From positions 2,852,001 through 2,916,000 of the forward strand of contig NZ_CP114013.1 in the NCBI RefSeq assembly GCF_028416635.1: a stretch of 64,000 nt of DNA. Reading direction: 5' to 3'. The notes beneath the pieces were generated by a model. It ran no database searches and had not been told where the DNA came from. It saw only the letters and a program-made list of their open reading frames with translations. The translations under genes and the position numbers were made by a program. Positions 41,299 through 50,623 of this stretch are shown here, one piece after another (position 1 is the first letter of the stretch; each line of letters opens with the position of its first letter). The DNA is from Baekduia alba. Lineage in GTDB: Bacteria; Actinomycetota; Thermoleophilia; Solirubrobacterales; Solirubrobacteraceae.

Positions 41299-41462
41299 CG
41301 TGGGCAGAAGCTAGAGCCGTTCACACGTTCGGGTGGTACGGCTGACCCCCCTCCTGGCATCCCCACTGTCGGCCTCCCCCGATTAGGGGATCCCCTGGAA
41401 ATGGACGCCTAATGCCGGTTGGCCGGGGCGTCCACCGGGGCGCCCGAGCGAGGGCCGTCGCG

Positions 41463-41930
41463 CTAGCGGCCCGAGGAGCCGAAGCCGGCTTCGCCGCGGT
41501 CGTCCGGCGACGGCGGCAGCTCGTCCACGACGCTCAGCGCCGGGGTCCAGACCGGGACCAGCAGCAGCTGCGCGATCCGGTCGCCGACCTCCACCGCGAA
41601 CGGCTCGGCGCCCGCGTTGTGCAGCGCGACGCGCAGCTCACCGCGGTAGTTGGGGTCGATGAGCCCGGGCGCGTTCAGGGGGTGGATGCCGTGGTTGGCG
41701 GCCAGCCCGGAGCGCGGCGTGACCAGCCCGGCGAGCCCGGGCGGGATCGCGACCGCGACGCCCGTCCCGACCAGCCGGCGCGCGCCCGGCGCCAGCACGC
41801 ACGCCTCGACCGACGCGAGGTCGTAGCCGGCGTCGTGGGCCCGGCCGCGCGCGGGCGCCTTGGCGTCGGGGTGCAGCAGGCGCACCGCGAGCGCGGCGGT
41901 CGCCAGGGCGGTGGCGTCGACGGCGGTCAC
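41463..41930 (-). CDS. dut: Deoxyuridine 5'-triphosphate nucleotidohydrolase
   Basis: 155 residues with the five trimeric dUTPase motifs: AHDAGYDL (1), PRSGLA (2), GLIDPNYRGEL (3, with the catalytic Asp and Tyr), GDRIAQLLLVPV (4) and RGEAGFGSSG (5). It hydrolyses dUTP to dUMP and PPi, which limits uracil in DNA and supplies thymidylate synthesis. It follows hflX in the same leftward direction. Confidence 0.96.
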   Translation of the reverse strand: MTAVDATALATAALAVRLLHPDAKAPARGRAHDAGYDLASVEACVLAPGARRLVGTGVAVAIPPGLAGLVTPRSGLAANHGIHPLNAPGLIDPNYRGELRVALHNAGAEPFAVEVGDRIAQLLLVPVWTPALSVVDELPPSPDDRGEAGFGSSGR

Positions 41931-41979
41931 CGCCGCGATGATGCCGCGCCGGAGCGCCGGTCGCGCGCGGCGAACCCGC

Positions 41980-43278
41980 TCACACCGAGAATCGCTGGTA
42001 GCGCTCCGCCACCGCGGCCGGGAGCCGCGCGACGACGTGGACGCCCTCGGCGGTGTCCTCGCGATGGAGGTCGCCGGCCACGTCGTGCAGCTCGGCCAGG
42101 CGGCCGCCCTCGGAGTAGGGCAGCAGCAGCTCGACGGACTGCAGCGTCCGCGCGAAGGCGTGCTCGATCGCCTCCTCCAGCGCCGGCACCCCTTCGCCGG
42201 TCAGCGCGCTCACCTGCACGCCGTCGGGATGGCGGTGGCCGAGCTCCAGGCGCTGCTCGGCGTCGAGCTGGTCGACCTTGTTGACCACCAGCAGCCGCGG
42301 GCGGTCGCCGGCGCCGATCTCCTCCAGCGTGTCCTCGACCGCGCGCAGCATCTCCATGCGGTCGTCCTCCTCGGCCGAGCCGTCGACGACGTGGAGGATC
42401 AGGTCGGCGAGGCGCGTCTCCTCCAGCGTCGCGCCGAACGCGTCGACCAGCTGGTGGGGCAGCTTGCGGATGAAGCCGACGGTGTCGGTCAGCAGGTACG
42501 GGCGCCCGTCGATCGACAGCTGGCGCGTCGTCGGGTCCAAGGTGTGGAACAACCGGTTGCGCACGCCGACCTCGCTGCCGGTCATCGCGTTCAACAGCGT
42601 GGACTTGCCCGCGTTGGTGTAGCCGGCCAGCGCGACCTGCGGCAGGTGCGCCCGCTCGCGCTCGGCGCGCTGCACCGCGCGCGTGCCCTTGACGTGCTCC
42701 AGCCGGCGCCGCAGCGCCGCGATGCGGTCGCGCGCCAGCCGGCGGTCGGTCTCGATCTGCGACTCGCCGGGACCGCGCGTCGCGAAGCCGCCGCTGGAGA
42801 CGCCGCCGAGGCGCTCGAGGTGCGTCCACAGCCCGCGCATGCGGGCCAGGTTGTACTCCAGCTGCGCGAGCTCGACCTGGAGCTTGCCCTCGGCCGTGTT
42901 GGCGTGGGCGGCGAAGATGTCGAGGATCGTCGCGGTGCGGTCGACGACGCTGATCCCGAGGTCCTTCTCGAGGTTGCGCTCCTGGCGCGGCGACAGCTCG
43001 TCGTCGCAGACGACGACGTTGGCGTCGGCGGCCTTGGCGGCGACCTTGACCTCCTCGAGCTTGCCCGGCCCCAGGTAGGTGTTGGGGTGCGGCTTGTCGC
43101 GGTGCTGGACGGCCTGGCCGACGACGGCGACGCCGGCGGTGCGCAGAAGCTCGCGCAGCTCGCGGAGGTCGTCGCCCGTCTCGAGGGCGGCGATGAGGTA
43201 CGCGCGCTGCTTGGCCTTGCCTTCCGGCGTTGTGCCATTGCGCGTCGGGGTGTGGCGTCCGTTGCGACCGCGTTCCAT
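41980..43278 (-). CDS. hflX: Ribosome-associated GTPase HflX
   Basis: 432 residues. The N-terminal HflX domain has HPNTYLGPGKLEEVK and the family motif TRGPGESQIETDRR; a coiled-coil linker follows. The G domain has G1 GYTNAGKSTLLNAM, G2 LFHTLDPTTR, G3 DTVGFIRKLP and G4 VVNKVD. HflX splits stalled or 100S ribosomes under stress. In actinobacteria it lies near miaA/dapF, as here. The ATG was chosen because it gives a basic leader leading into the conserved domain. Confidence 0.95.
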   Translation of the reverse strand: MERGRNGRHTPTRNGTTPEGKAKQRAYLIAALETGDDLRELRELLRTAGVAVVGQAVQHRDKPHPNTYLGPGKLEEVKVAAKAADANVVVCDDELSPRQERNLEKDLGISVVDRTATILDIFAAHANTAEGKLQVELAQLEYNLARMRGLWTHLERLGGVSSGGFATRGPGESQIETDRRLARDRIAALRRRLEHVKGTRAVQRAERERAHLPQVALAGYTNAGKSTLLNAMTGSEVGVRNRLFHTLDPTTRQLSIDGRPYLLTDTVGFIRKLPHQLVDAFGATLEETRLADLILHVVDGSAEEDDRMEMLRAVEDTLEEIGAGDRPRLLVVNKVDQLDAEQRLELGHRHPDGVQVSALTGEGVPALEEAIEHAFARTLQSVELLLPYSEGGRLAELHDVAGDLHREDTAEGVHVVARLPAAVAERYQRFSV

Positions 43279-43326
43279 GTGCCTATTGAGTCTAGGAGCT
43301 GGGGAGCCGAACAACAGGATTCCGAT

Positions 43327-43343
43327 GCACCGTATATCGGTGC
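43327..43343. promoter_or_regulatory. Possible operator palindrome between hflX and the TOBE regulator
   Basis: GCACCG-TATAT-CGGTGC is a perfect 6-bp inverted repeat with an AT-rich centre, unusual in this GC-rich DNA, in the 171-bp divergent spacer. It could be the binding site of the HTH-TOBE protein. Confidence 0.3.
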
Positions 43344-43449
43344 GGATTTGGTCCTTGTGGTTAGTCAGAACTGTGGCCGCGACTGGACGGATGATGCAGG
43401 TTGCCCAGGTAAGCCAGGAGTAGCTTGCGAGATCGAGGAGGTGGTGGCC

Positions 43450-43845
43450 GTGTCGGAATTGACCGGACGTCCAGAGGACTGGATCCGCATCGGCGCGGCG
43501 GCGGCGGCATTGGGCGTGAGCGTCGACACGCTGCGCCGCTGGGAGCGCGACGGCCGCATCCAGTTCGAACGCCGTGGCCAGCAGCGCTACCTCCGCGCCG
43601 ACGAGCTCGCCGCGCTGCTGCGCGAGCGCGCCCGCGAGGGCAGGTCGAGCGCGCGCAATCGCCTCCAGGGCATCGTGCTCGGCGTGCGCCGCGACGGCGT
43701 CATGGCACAGATCGACATGGCCTGCGGGCCCTACCGGATCGTGTCGCTGATGTCGCGCGAGGCGGCCGACGACCTCGGGATCAAGCCCGGCGACCAGGCC
43801 GTGGCGTTGATCAAGTCGACGACGGTCGTCGTGGAGAAGCGGTGA
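43450..43845 (+). CDS. MerR-type HTH protein with C-terminal TOBE (molybdate-binding-like) domain
   Basis: 131 residues: an N-terminal winged HTH of MerR/Xis type (IRIGAAAAALGVSVDTLRRW, ERDGRIQFERRGQQRYLRA), then a TOBE/Mop domain (NRLQGIVLGVRRDGVMAQID, ... GDQAVALIKSTTVVVEK). Such small HTH-TOBE proteins occur in actinobacteria, sometimes near molybdate transporters; none is present here. Three in-frame GTGs compete; the last (43450) sits nine bases after GGAGG. Confidence 0.85.
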   Translation: MSELTGRPEDWIRIGAAAAALGVSVDTLRRWERDGRIQFERRGQQRYLRADELAALLRERAREGRSSARNRLQGIVLGVRRDGVMAQIDMACGPYRIVSLMSREAADDLGIKPGDQAVALIKSTTVVVEKR

Positions 43846-43874
43846 GAGCGCCCGCCTAGGGGCGGGGGCTCTCA
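43843..43874. terminator. Bidirectional terminator bounded by two stop codons
   Basis: TGAGAGCGCCCGCC and GGCGGGGGCTCTCA pair at 13 of 14 positions with loop TAGG. The first three bases are the TGA of the HTH-TOBE gene and the last three are the reverse-strand TGA of the DUF429 gene, so the hairpin exactly fills the convergent junction. Confidence 0.65.
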
Positions 43875-44708
43875 GCGCGGCTGTTCGCCCTGAGGGCGAG
43901 ACCCGCGGCCGCGGACGAGCGACTGGCGCGCGGGCACCGGCAGCTTGTCGTAGCGGTCGGCGAGCCGGGCGATCGGCAGGACGATCACGCCCTCGCGCGG
44001 GTCCCCGACCCAGCCGCCCGTCCCGGCGGCCAGCGCGTAGGCCGCGTACGCGGCGGCGGTCGCGTCGAGCTCGTCGATCGTCCGCTGCCACAGGCCGCCG
44101 TCGTCGTCGACCACGCGCTTGAGCTTCAGCGCGGCGATCCGCTGCTGGAGGCCGGAGGGCGTGCGCTTGGCCGGCGGCCGATGGCCGAGCAGCGCGCAGA
44201 AGACGGCGTCCGGGTAGGTCGCGGCGACGCGGCCGAAGCGCAGCGCCCCGTCCCCCACCGGGCCTTCGAGGCGATGGCCCTGGCTGGCGTCGGGCGTGAA
44301 GCGCTCCAGCGCGTCCAGCGCGGCGAAGAGGTCGAAGCCCTGCTGCATCCAGCCCTGCCAGCGCGTCAGCGCCGTGTCGGCGGCGGGCACCGGGTACAGC
44401 GGCAGGCGGCGGCGGAAGAGCAGCGTGTCGCAGACGCGCATCGTCTCGTAGCGGCCGTCGGCCAGCCCGAGGGTGGCGCGCAGCGGCTGGCCCGGCGCGA
44501 GCAGGTTCAGCCGCGGACCCGACGGGGCGTCGATCGCGACGACCGCCTCGCCGCCGAAGCTGAGGATCGTCTGCGCGACGTCGGCGACCGCGCCCGGCGC
44601 GTAGAAGGTCGCGACGAGCTCCGTCCCGTCGACCCCGCGCCGCTCGTGCAGCGTGACGAGCTGCTGGTTGGCCGGCTTGGCGCTGATGTCCACCCCGCAG
44701 TAGCGCAC
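43872..44708 (-). CDS. DUF429-domain protein
   Basis: A 278-residue protein with an RNase H-like fold of the DUF429 type: YCGVDISAKPANQQLV (first strand with Asp), VVAIDAPSG (second Asp), MRVCDTLLFRRRLPLYP, YPDAVFCALLG and a final ELDATAAAYAAYALA (acidic helix). Function unknown; a nuclease-like activity is possible. The GTG at 44708 opens directly on the first strand. The frame also has an ATG at 44756, which would overlap the divergent dapE start by two bases. Confidence 0.75.
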   Translation of the reverse strand: MRYCGVDISAKPANQQLVTLHERRGVDGTELVATFYAPGAVADVAQTILSFGGEAVVAIDAPSGPRLNLLAPGQPLRATLGLADGRYETMRVCDTLLFRRRLPLYPVPAADTALTRWQGWMQQGFDLFAALDALERFTPDASQGHRLEGPVGDGALRFGRVAATYPDAVFCALLGHRPPAKRTPSGLQQRIAALKLKRVVDDDGGLWQRTIDELDATAAAYAAYALAAGTGGWVGDPREGVIVLPIARLADRYDKLPVPARQSLVRGRGSRPQGEQPR

Positions 44709-44754
44709 CGCCGTCGAGGCTATCCGGGGCGCGTCGGCGATAGCGTGGCGGCCC

Positions 44755-45804
44755 ATGTCCGCCGATCGCCTCGGAGCGCGGGTGCTGGAGATCGTCAACG
44801 TCGCGTCGGAGTCGCGCGACGAGGCGGCGCTGGCCGCGCACGTCCTCGCCGCGCTGGCGCCCGTGGGCGCGCGCGACGCGGGCGACACCTGCGTGCTCGC
44901 GGGCGTGACCGCGCGCCGCGACCGGCCGCTCGTGCTGTTCGCCGGCCACCTGGACACCGTCCCGGCGCAGGGCAACTTCCCGGGACGCCTCCAGGACGGC
45001 GTCGTGCACGGCCTCGGCAGCGCCGACATGAAGGCCGGCGTCGGGGTGATGATGGAGCTCGCCCTGGCGCTGCCGGCCGACGCGACGGTCGACGTCGGGT
45101 TCGTCTTCTTCGGCCGCGAGGAGCTGCCGTTCGGGGACTCCTCGCTCACGCCGCTGCTCGCGCGCGAGCCCGGCCTCACGACCGCCGACCTGGTCGTCGT
45201 GATGGAGCCGACCGACAACGAGCTGCACGCCGGCTGCGTCGGCAACATCAACGCGACGTGGACCTTCCGCGGCGTCGCCGGCCACAGCGCCCGGCCGTGG
45301 CTGGCCGACAACGCGATCCACCGCGCCGGCCGCGGGATCGCCGAGCTGGCGGCGCTGGAGCCGGTCGACCACGCGTTCGCGGGCCTGACGTTCCGCGAGG
45401 TGATCTCCGCCGTGACCGTCCATGGTGGCGTCGCCCGCAACGTGGTCCCGGACACCTGCGTCGTCGAGATCAACATGCGCTACGCGCCCGGTACGTCGGC
45501 CGCGGAAGCGGAGGCGAGGCTGCGCGCGCTGTGCGAGCCGCACGGCGAGCTGCGCATCGACGGCAACGCGCCGTCGGGCGCGGTGGCGACCGGTCCGCTC
45601 ATCGACCGCCTCGCCGCCGCCGGTTCGCTGGCGCTGGCCCCCAAGCAGGCGTGGACGCCCGTCGCGGAGCTCGCCGCGGCCGGGGTCGACGCCATCAACT
45701 TCGGCCCCGGCAAGCCGCTCTACGCCCACCGCCGCGACGAGCAGGTCGCGGTGGAGGCCCTGGTCAAGTCCTACGACACGCTCGTGAGGTTCCTGTGCGC
45801 CTGA
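44755..45804 (+). CDS. dapE: Succinyl-diaminopimelate desuccinylase
   Basis: 349 residues of the M20 peptidase family: metal ligands His in FAGHLDTVPAQG, Asp in GLGSADMKAGV and Glu in FFGREELPFGDSSL; the dimerisation domain begins ATWTFRGVAGHSARPWLADN. It hydrolyses N-succinyl-LL-DAP to LL-DAP and succinate in the succinylase lysine pathway. It overlaps dapC and converges with dapD, so the pathway genes lie together. Confidence 0.93.
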   Translation: MSADRLGARVLEIVNVASESRDEAALAAHVLAALAPVGARDAGDTCVLAGVTARRDRPLVLFAGHLDTVPAQGNFPGRLQDGVVHGLGSADMKAGVGVMMELALALPADATVDVGFVFFGREELPFGDSSLTPLLAREPGLTTADLVVVMEPTDNELHAGCVGNINATWTFRGVAGHSARPWLADNAIHRAGRGIAELAALEPVDHAFAGLTFREVISAVTVHGGVARNVVPDTCVVEINMRYAPGTSAAEAEARLRALCEPHGELRIDGNAPSGAVATGPLIDRLAAAGSLALAPKQAWTPVAELAAAGVDAINFGPGKPLYAHRRDEQVAVEALVKSYDTLVRFLCA

Positions 45805-46925
45805 ACCCGGTCCTGGAGTCGCTGGGCACGTACCCGTTCGTCCGCCTCGACGAGGCCAAGGCGGCGGCGGTCGCGCGCGGGATCGAGCTGATCGACTTCG
45901 GGATCGGCGAGCCGCGCGAGGAGACCGCGCCGTTCATTCGGGCGGCGCTGGCCGACGCGCTGGACCCCGTGTCGACCTACCCGAAGGCGGTCGGCCTGCC
46001 GGCGCTGCGCGCGGCGGTCGCGCGCTGGGTGGCCCGGCGCTACGGCGCCGACCTCGATCCCGACACGCAGGTGCTCCCGACGCTGGGGTCCAAGGAGGTC
46101 ATCTTCTCGATGGCCCAGGTCGTCGGCGGCGAGGCCGTCGGCGTGACGACGCCGGGCTATCCGGTCGCCGCCCGCGGTGCGCTGTTCGCGGGGCGCGAGG
46201 TCGTCGAGATCCCGCTCGACCCGGCGGCGGGCTTCCTGCCCGATCTCGACGCGCTCGACCCCGGCACGCTGTCGCGGCTGGGGCTGCTGTGGCTCAACTT
46301 CCCCAACAACCCGACCGGCGCGACCGTGCCGCCGGCGGTGCTGGAGCGCGCCGCCGCGCTGGCGCGCGAGCACGACTTCGTCCTGGCCTGCGACGAGGCC
46401 TACTCCGAGCTCTGGTTCTCCGGCGATCCCCCGGCCAGCGCGCTGCAGCTGGGCGACCTGACCAACGTGGTGGTGTTGAACACGCTGTCCAAGCGCTCGT
46501 CGATGCCCGGCTACCGCTCCGGGTTCGTGGCCGGCGACCCGCAGCTCATCGCCGCGCTGAAGAAGTACCGGCCCAACGTCGGCGTCGCGCCGCAGGAGTT
46601 CGTCCAGCGCGCGTCGATCGCGGCGTGGGACGACGAGCAGCACGTCGAGGCCGTCCGGGCGCGCTACCGCCGCAAGCGCGACCTGCTCTGGCCCGCGCTC
46701 CAGGACGCGGGCTTCCGCGACGCCGGCGGCCCGGCGTCGTTCTTCCTGTGGTTGGCCACGCCCGAGGGCGAGGACGACGAGGCCTGCGCGGTCCGCCTGC
46801 TCGAGCACGGCGTCGTCTGCGCGCCCGGCGCGTTCTTCGGCGCCGGCGGCGCGGGACACGTGCGCTTCGCGCTGGTCCCGACGCCGGAGGCCTGCGAGGC
46901 CGCGGCGCACCGCTTGCGCCGCTGA
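45795..46925 (+). CDS. dapC: Succinyldiaminopimelate transaminase
   Basis: A 376-residue class I/II PLP aminotransferase. It has LIDFGIGEPREETAPFIR, LPTLGSKEVIFSMAQ, LWLNFPNNPTGATVPP, CDEAYSELWF and the PLP-binding Lys in TLSKRSSMPGYRSGF. It matches actinobacterial DapC and acts with glutamate on N-succinyl-2-amino-6-ketopimelate. The GTG start lies within the dapE end (10-bp overlap). Confidence 0.9.
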   Translation: MRLNPVLESLGTYPFVRLDEAKAAAVARGIELIDFGIGEPREETAPFIRAALADALDPVSTYPKAVGLPALRAAVARWVARRYGADLDPDTQVLPTLGSKEVIFSMAQVVGGEAVGVTTPGYPVAARGALFAGREVVEIPLDPAAGFLPDLDALDPGTLSRLGLLWLNFPNNPTGATVPPAVLERAAALAREHDFVLACDEAYSELWFSGDPPASALQLGDLTNVVVLNTLSKRSSMPGYRSGFVAGDPQLIAALKKYRPNVGVAPQEFVQRASIAAWDDEQHVEAVRARYRRKRDLLWPALQDAGFRDAGGPASFFLWLATPEGEDDEACAVRLLEHGVVCAPGAFFGAGGAGHVRFALVPTPEACEAAAHRLRR

Positions 46926-46941
46926 CCCGCGCGCGGCGCCG

Positions 46942-47949
46942 CTAGGCGTTGCTGTGCAGCGCGGCGTTCAGGCCGCCCCACGACGTGCCCGCGCGCGGCA
47001 GCACCTCGACCGCGCCGGTCGTCGAGTTGCGGCGGAACAGCAGACTCGACTGGCCGGACAGGTCGCGGGCCTTGACGACCTCGCCCTCGGGCGTGGTCAC
47101 GCGGGTGCCGGCGGTCAGGTAGAGGCCGGCCTCGACGATGCAGTCGTCGCCCAGCGAGATGCCGAGGCCGGCGTTCGCGCCGATCAGCGACCCGGTGCCG
47201 ACCGAGATGATGTCCTTGCCCCCGCCACTCAGCGTGCCCATGATCGATGCGCCGCCGCCGACGTCGCTGCCGTCGCCCACGACGACGCCCTGGCTGACGC
47301 GGCCCTCGACCATCGAGGCGCCGAGCGTGCCGGCGTTGAAGTTCACGAACCCTTCGTGCATGACGGTCGTACCGTCGGCGAGGTGCGCGCCGAGGCGGAC
47401 GCGGCGCGCGTCGGCGACGCGCACGCCGGCCGGCGCGACGTAGTCGGTCATCTGCGGGAACTTGTCGACCGAGGTGACGGTCAGCGGGCGGTCCAGCGCG
47501 CGGGCGCGCAGGCGGGCCTCGTCGAGGTGCGCGGGGTCGACCGGGCCGCGGTTGGTCCACGCGACGTTCGGCAGCACGCCGAAGATGCCGTCCAAGTTGA
47601 TGGTGTTGGGCTGCGCGAGGCGGTGGCTGAGCAGATGCAGGCGCAGGTAGGCGTCGTGCGTGTCGGCCGGCGGCGCGGCGAGGTCCTCGACGACGGTCAG
47701 GACCGGCACGACCGTCACGCTGCGCAGGTCGTCGGCGCCGACCGCGCCGGCGAAGGCGCCGCCGCCCAGGTCGGTGGCCTCGGCGGTCCGCAGCGTGCGC
47801 GTCCCGGGGGCGGCCCCGGCGGGGGCGCCGTCCAGACCGAGGTGCGGCGCGACGTAGAACGTGTCGAGCACCTTGCCGTCGGGCACGGTCGTGGTGGCCA
47901 GGCCGACGGCCCACGCGGGCCCGGAGATGCGCTGCTGCGGGTCGGTCAT
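46942..47949 (-). CDS. dapD: Tetrahydrodipicolinate N-succinyltransferase (actinobacterial type)
   Basis: 335 residues. The C-terminal half is a left-handed beta-helix built of hexapeptide repeats ([46 protein letters not shown]-like [33 protein letters not shown]). The N-terminal part has the actinobacterial DapD signature [15 protein letters not shown]. It adds succinate from succinyl-CoA to THDP. It is co-directional with dapF and miaA, at 15 bp from dapF. Confidence 0.94.
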   Translation of the reverse strand: MTDPQQRISGPAWAVGLATTTVPDGKVLDTFYVAPHLGLDGAPAGAAPGTRTLRTAEATDLGGGAFAGAVGADDLRSVTVVPVLTVVEDLAAPPADTHDAYLRLHLLSHRLAQPNTINLDGIFGVLPNVAWTNRGPVDPAHLDEARLRARALDRPLTVTSVDKFPQMTDYVAPAGVRVADARRVRLGAHLADGTTVMHEGFVNFNAGTLGASMVEGRVSQGVVVGDGSDVGGGASIMGTLSGGGKDIISVGTGSLIGANAGLGISLGDDCIVEAGLYLTAGTRVTTPEGEVVKARDLSGQSSLLFRRNSTTGAVEVLPRAGTSWGGLNAALHSNA

Positions 47950-47964
47950 CGCCCGAGACGATAG

Positions 47965-48819
47965 TCAGGCCAGCGCGGCGAGGTCGTCCAGCAGCGCGCC
48001 GCTGGCCTCGCCCGCGTAGACGGGCACGGCCCAGCCGGTGAGCGTGAACAGGAGGCTCTCGTCGACGTCGACGACCAGCTCGCCGCCGTCCAGCAAGACC
48101 GTCACCGGCGCGTCCCCGCCGCGCAGCACGTGGGCGATCGCGGCGCCCGACGCGCCGGTGCCCGACGCGCTCGTCTCCCCCACCCCGCGCTCGAAGATTC
48201 GGGCGCGGACGCGGTCCGGCGCGAGCGCGCGGAAGAACGACACGTTGGTCCGGTTCGGGAACGCGGCGTGGTGCTCGATCCCCGGTCCGATCGCGGCGAG
48301 GTCGAGCGCCTCGAGCGCGTCGAGGTCCGGGACGTGGATCGCGCACTGCGGGTTGCCGACCTGGAGGTGCTGGAAGTCCCAGACGCGGCCGTCAGGCGTC
48401 GTGAGCTGGCCGCGGCCGTCGTCGGCCCCGCCGGGGTAGTCGTCGGAGCGCAGGCGCGCGCGCCCCATGTCCAGCGTGCAGGTGCGGTCGTCGTGGATCG
48501 TCGGTCGGATCTCGCCCGCGGCGGTCTGGATCGAGAACTGCCGCTGGTCGGTCCAGCCGTGCGCGCGGAGGTACATCACGGCCTCGCGCGCGCCGTTGCC
48601 CGACAGCTCGGCCTCGGAGCCGTCCGGGTTGAAGATGCGCAGCCGCGCGACGAAGCCGGACGCGTCGGGTGGCGACAGCTCCAGGACGCCGTCGCCGCCG
48701 ATGCCGAGGTGGTAGTCGCAGATCCGCGCGACGCGGGCGGGCGTCAGCGCGAACGGCAAGGTGTCGCGCTCGACGATGATGTAGTCGTTGCCCAGCGCCT
48801 GCCACTTCTCGAAGTGCAT
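47965..48819 (-). CDS. dapF: Diaminopimelate epimerase homologue lacking both catalytic cysteines
   Basis: 284 residues with the DapF two-lobed fold: FEKWQALGNDYIIVE, RIFNPDGSEAELSGNGAR, HLQVGNPQCAIHVPDLD, FPNRTNVSFF and IFERGVGETSASGTGASGAA. In characterised DapF, the residues after GNGAR and in GETxxCGxGA are the two catalytic Cys. Here they are Glu79 (GNGAREA) and Ser219 (SASGTGA). The gene position beside dapD and miaA supports a DAP role, but the usual two-thiol mechanism is impossible. See findings. Confidence 0.85.
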   Translation of the reverse strand: MHFEKWQALGNDYIIVERDTLPFALTPARVARICDYHLGIGGDGVLELSPPDASGFVARLRIFNPDGSEAELSGNGAREAVMYLRAHGWTDQRQFSIQTAAGEIRPTIHDDRTCTLDMGRARLRSDDYPGGADDGRGQLTTPDGRVWDFQHLQVGNPQCAIHVPDLDALEALDLAAIGPGIEHHAAFPNRTNVSFFRALAPDRVRARIFERGVGETSASGTGASGAAIAHVLRGGDAPVTVLLDGGELVVDVDESLLFTLTGWAVPVYAGEASGALLDDLAALA

Positions 48820-48831
48820 CGGCGGGCGAGG

Positions 48832-49734
<903 letters not shown>

Positions 49735-49787
49735 CGCGCCACAGTGTGCCGCGCCGCGATCGTGCGCGGCATGACAGAGTGCGCACC

Positions 49788-50579
49788 ATGGAACTCCGAG
49801 GTTCATCTGTCCTGCTGACGGGCGCGACCGGCGGCATCGGCCACGCGATCGCCCGTGCGCTGCACGGCGAGGGCGCGTCGCTGCTGCTCACCGGCCGGCG
49901 CGTCGACGTCCTGGAGCCGCTGGCGGCCGAGGTCGGCGGCCGGGCCAGCGCGGTAGACCTGTCGAACCGGGCGGCGGTCGACGCGCTGCTGGACGCGGCC
50001 GCCGACGTCGACGTGATGGTCGCCAACGCGGCGCTGCCGGCGTCCGGCGACGTGCTGGCGTTCAGCGTCGACCAGATCGACCGCGCGCTGGAGGTCAACC
50101 TCCGCGCGCCGGTGATCATGTCGCGCGTGCTGGGCGAGCGGATGGCGGCGCGCGGCCGCGGCCACATCGTCCTGATCTCGTCGCTGAGCGGGAAGTCCGG
50201 CCAGGCGCAGAGCGCGATCTACAGCGCGACGAAGTTCGGCCTGCGCGGCTTCGGCCAGGGCCTGCGCGGCGATCTCGGCCCGCGCGGCGTCGGCGTCAGC
50301 GTCGTCTTCCCGGGCTTCATCCGCGACGCCGGCATGTTCCACGAGTCGGGCGCGAAGCTCCCCAAGGGCGTCGGGACCTCGACGCCGGACCAGGTCGCCG
50401 CCGCCGTCATCCGCGCGATCACCGCCGACAAGGGCGAGATCGACGTCGCGCCCGTCGGGATGCGCGCCGGGACCGCGTTCGCGCAGATCGCGCCGGAGAT
50501 CTCGGCGAAGGTCGCCAAGCGCCTCGGCGGAGACAAGGTCGCGGCGCAGCTCGCCGACGGCCAGGCGGACAAGCGCTAG
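49788..50579 (+). CDS. Short-chain dehydrogenase/reductase
   Basis: 263 residues: LLTGATGGIGHAIARAL, the NAA motif in VANAALPASG, ISSLSGKSGQ with catalytic Ser and YSATKFGLRGF (YxxxK). It has an unusually long C-terminal tail of about 55 residues after the fold core, with VAPVGMRAGTAFAQIAPEIS, as in the DltE-like SDR subfamily. The substrate is not known. It is divergent from miaA. Confidence 0.88.
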   Translation: MELRGSSVLLTGATGGIGHAIARALHGEGASLLLTGRRVDVLEPLAAEVGGRASAVDLSNRAAVDALLDAAADVDVMVANAALPASGDVLAFSVDQIDRALEVNLRAPVIMSRVLGERMAARGRGHIVLISSLSGKSGQAQSAIYSATKFGLRGFGQGLRGDLGPRGVGVSVVFPGFIRDAGMFHESGAKLPKGVGTSTPDQVAAAVIRAITADKGEIDVAPVGMRAGTAFAQIAPEISAKVAKRLGGDKVAAQLADGQADKR

Positions 50580-50623
50580 CGGGTCGTGCCGCACAACGCC
50601 ACGCGACCTTCTGGTTCAGACCA

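Noticed and set aside
44709-44756. Overlapping ATGs (CATG) as divergent starts of DUF429 and dapE
   Set aside because: The DUF429 domain begins at the GTG at 44708. The ATG at 44756 would add 16 residues with no family support and leave no promoter.
41980-45729. A single 1249-codon minus-strand frame covering hflX and the region beyond
   Set aside because: Only the part below 43278 matches HflX. The upstream part is antisense to dapE and the HTH-TOBE gene and has no homology.
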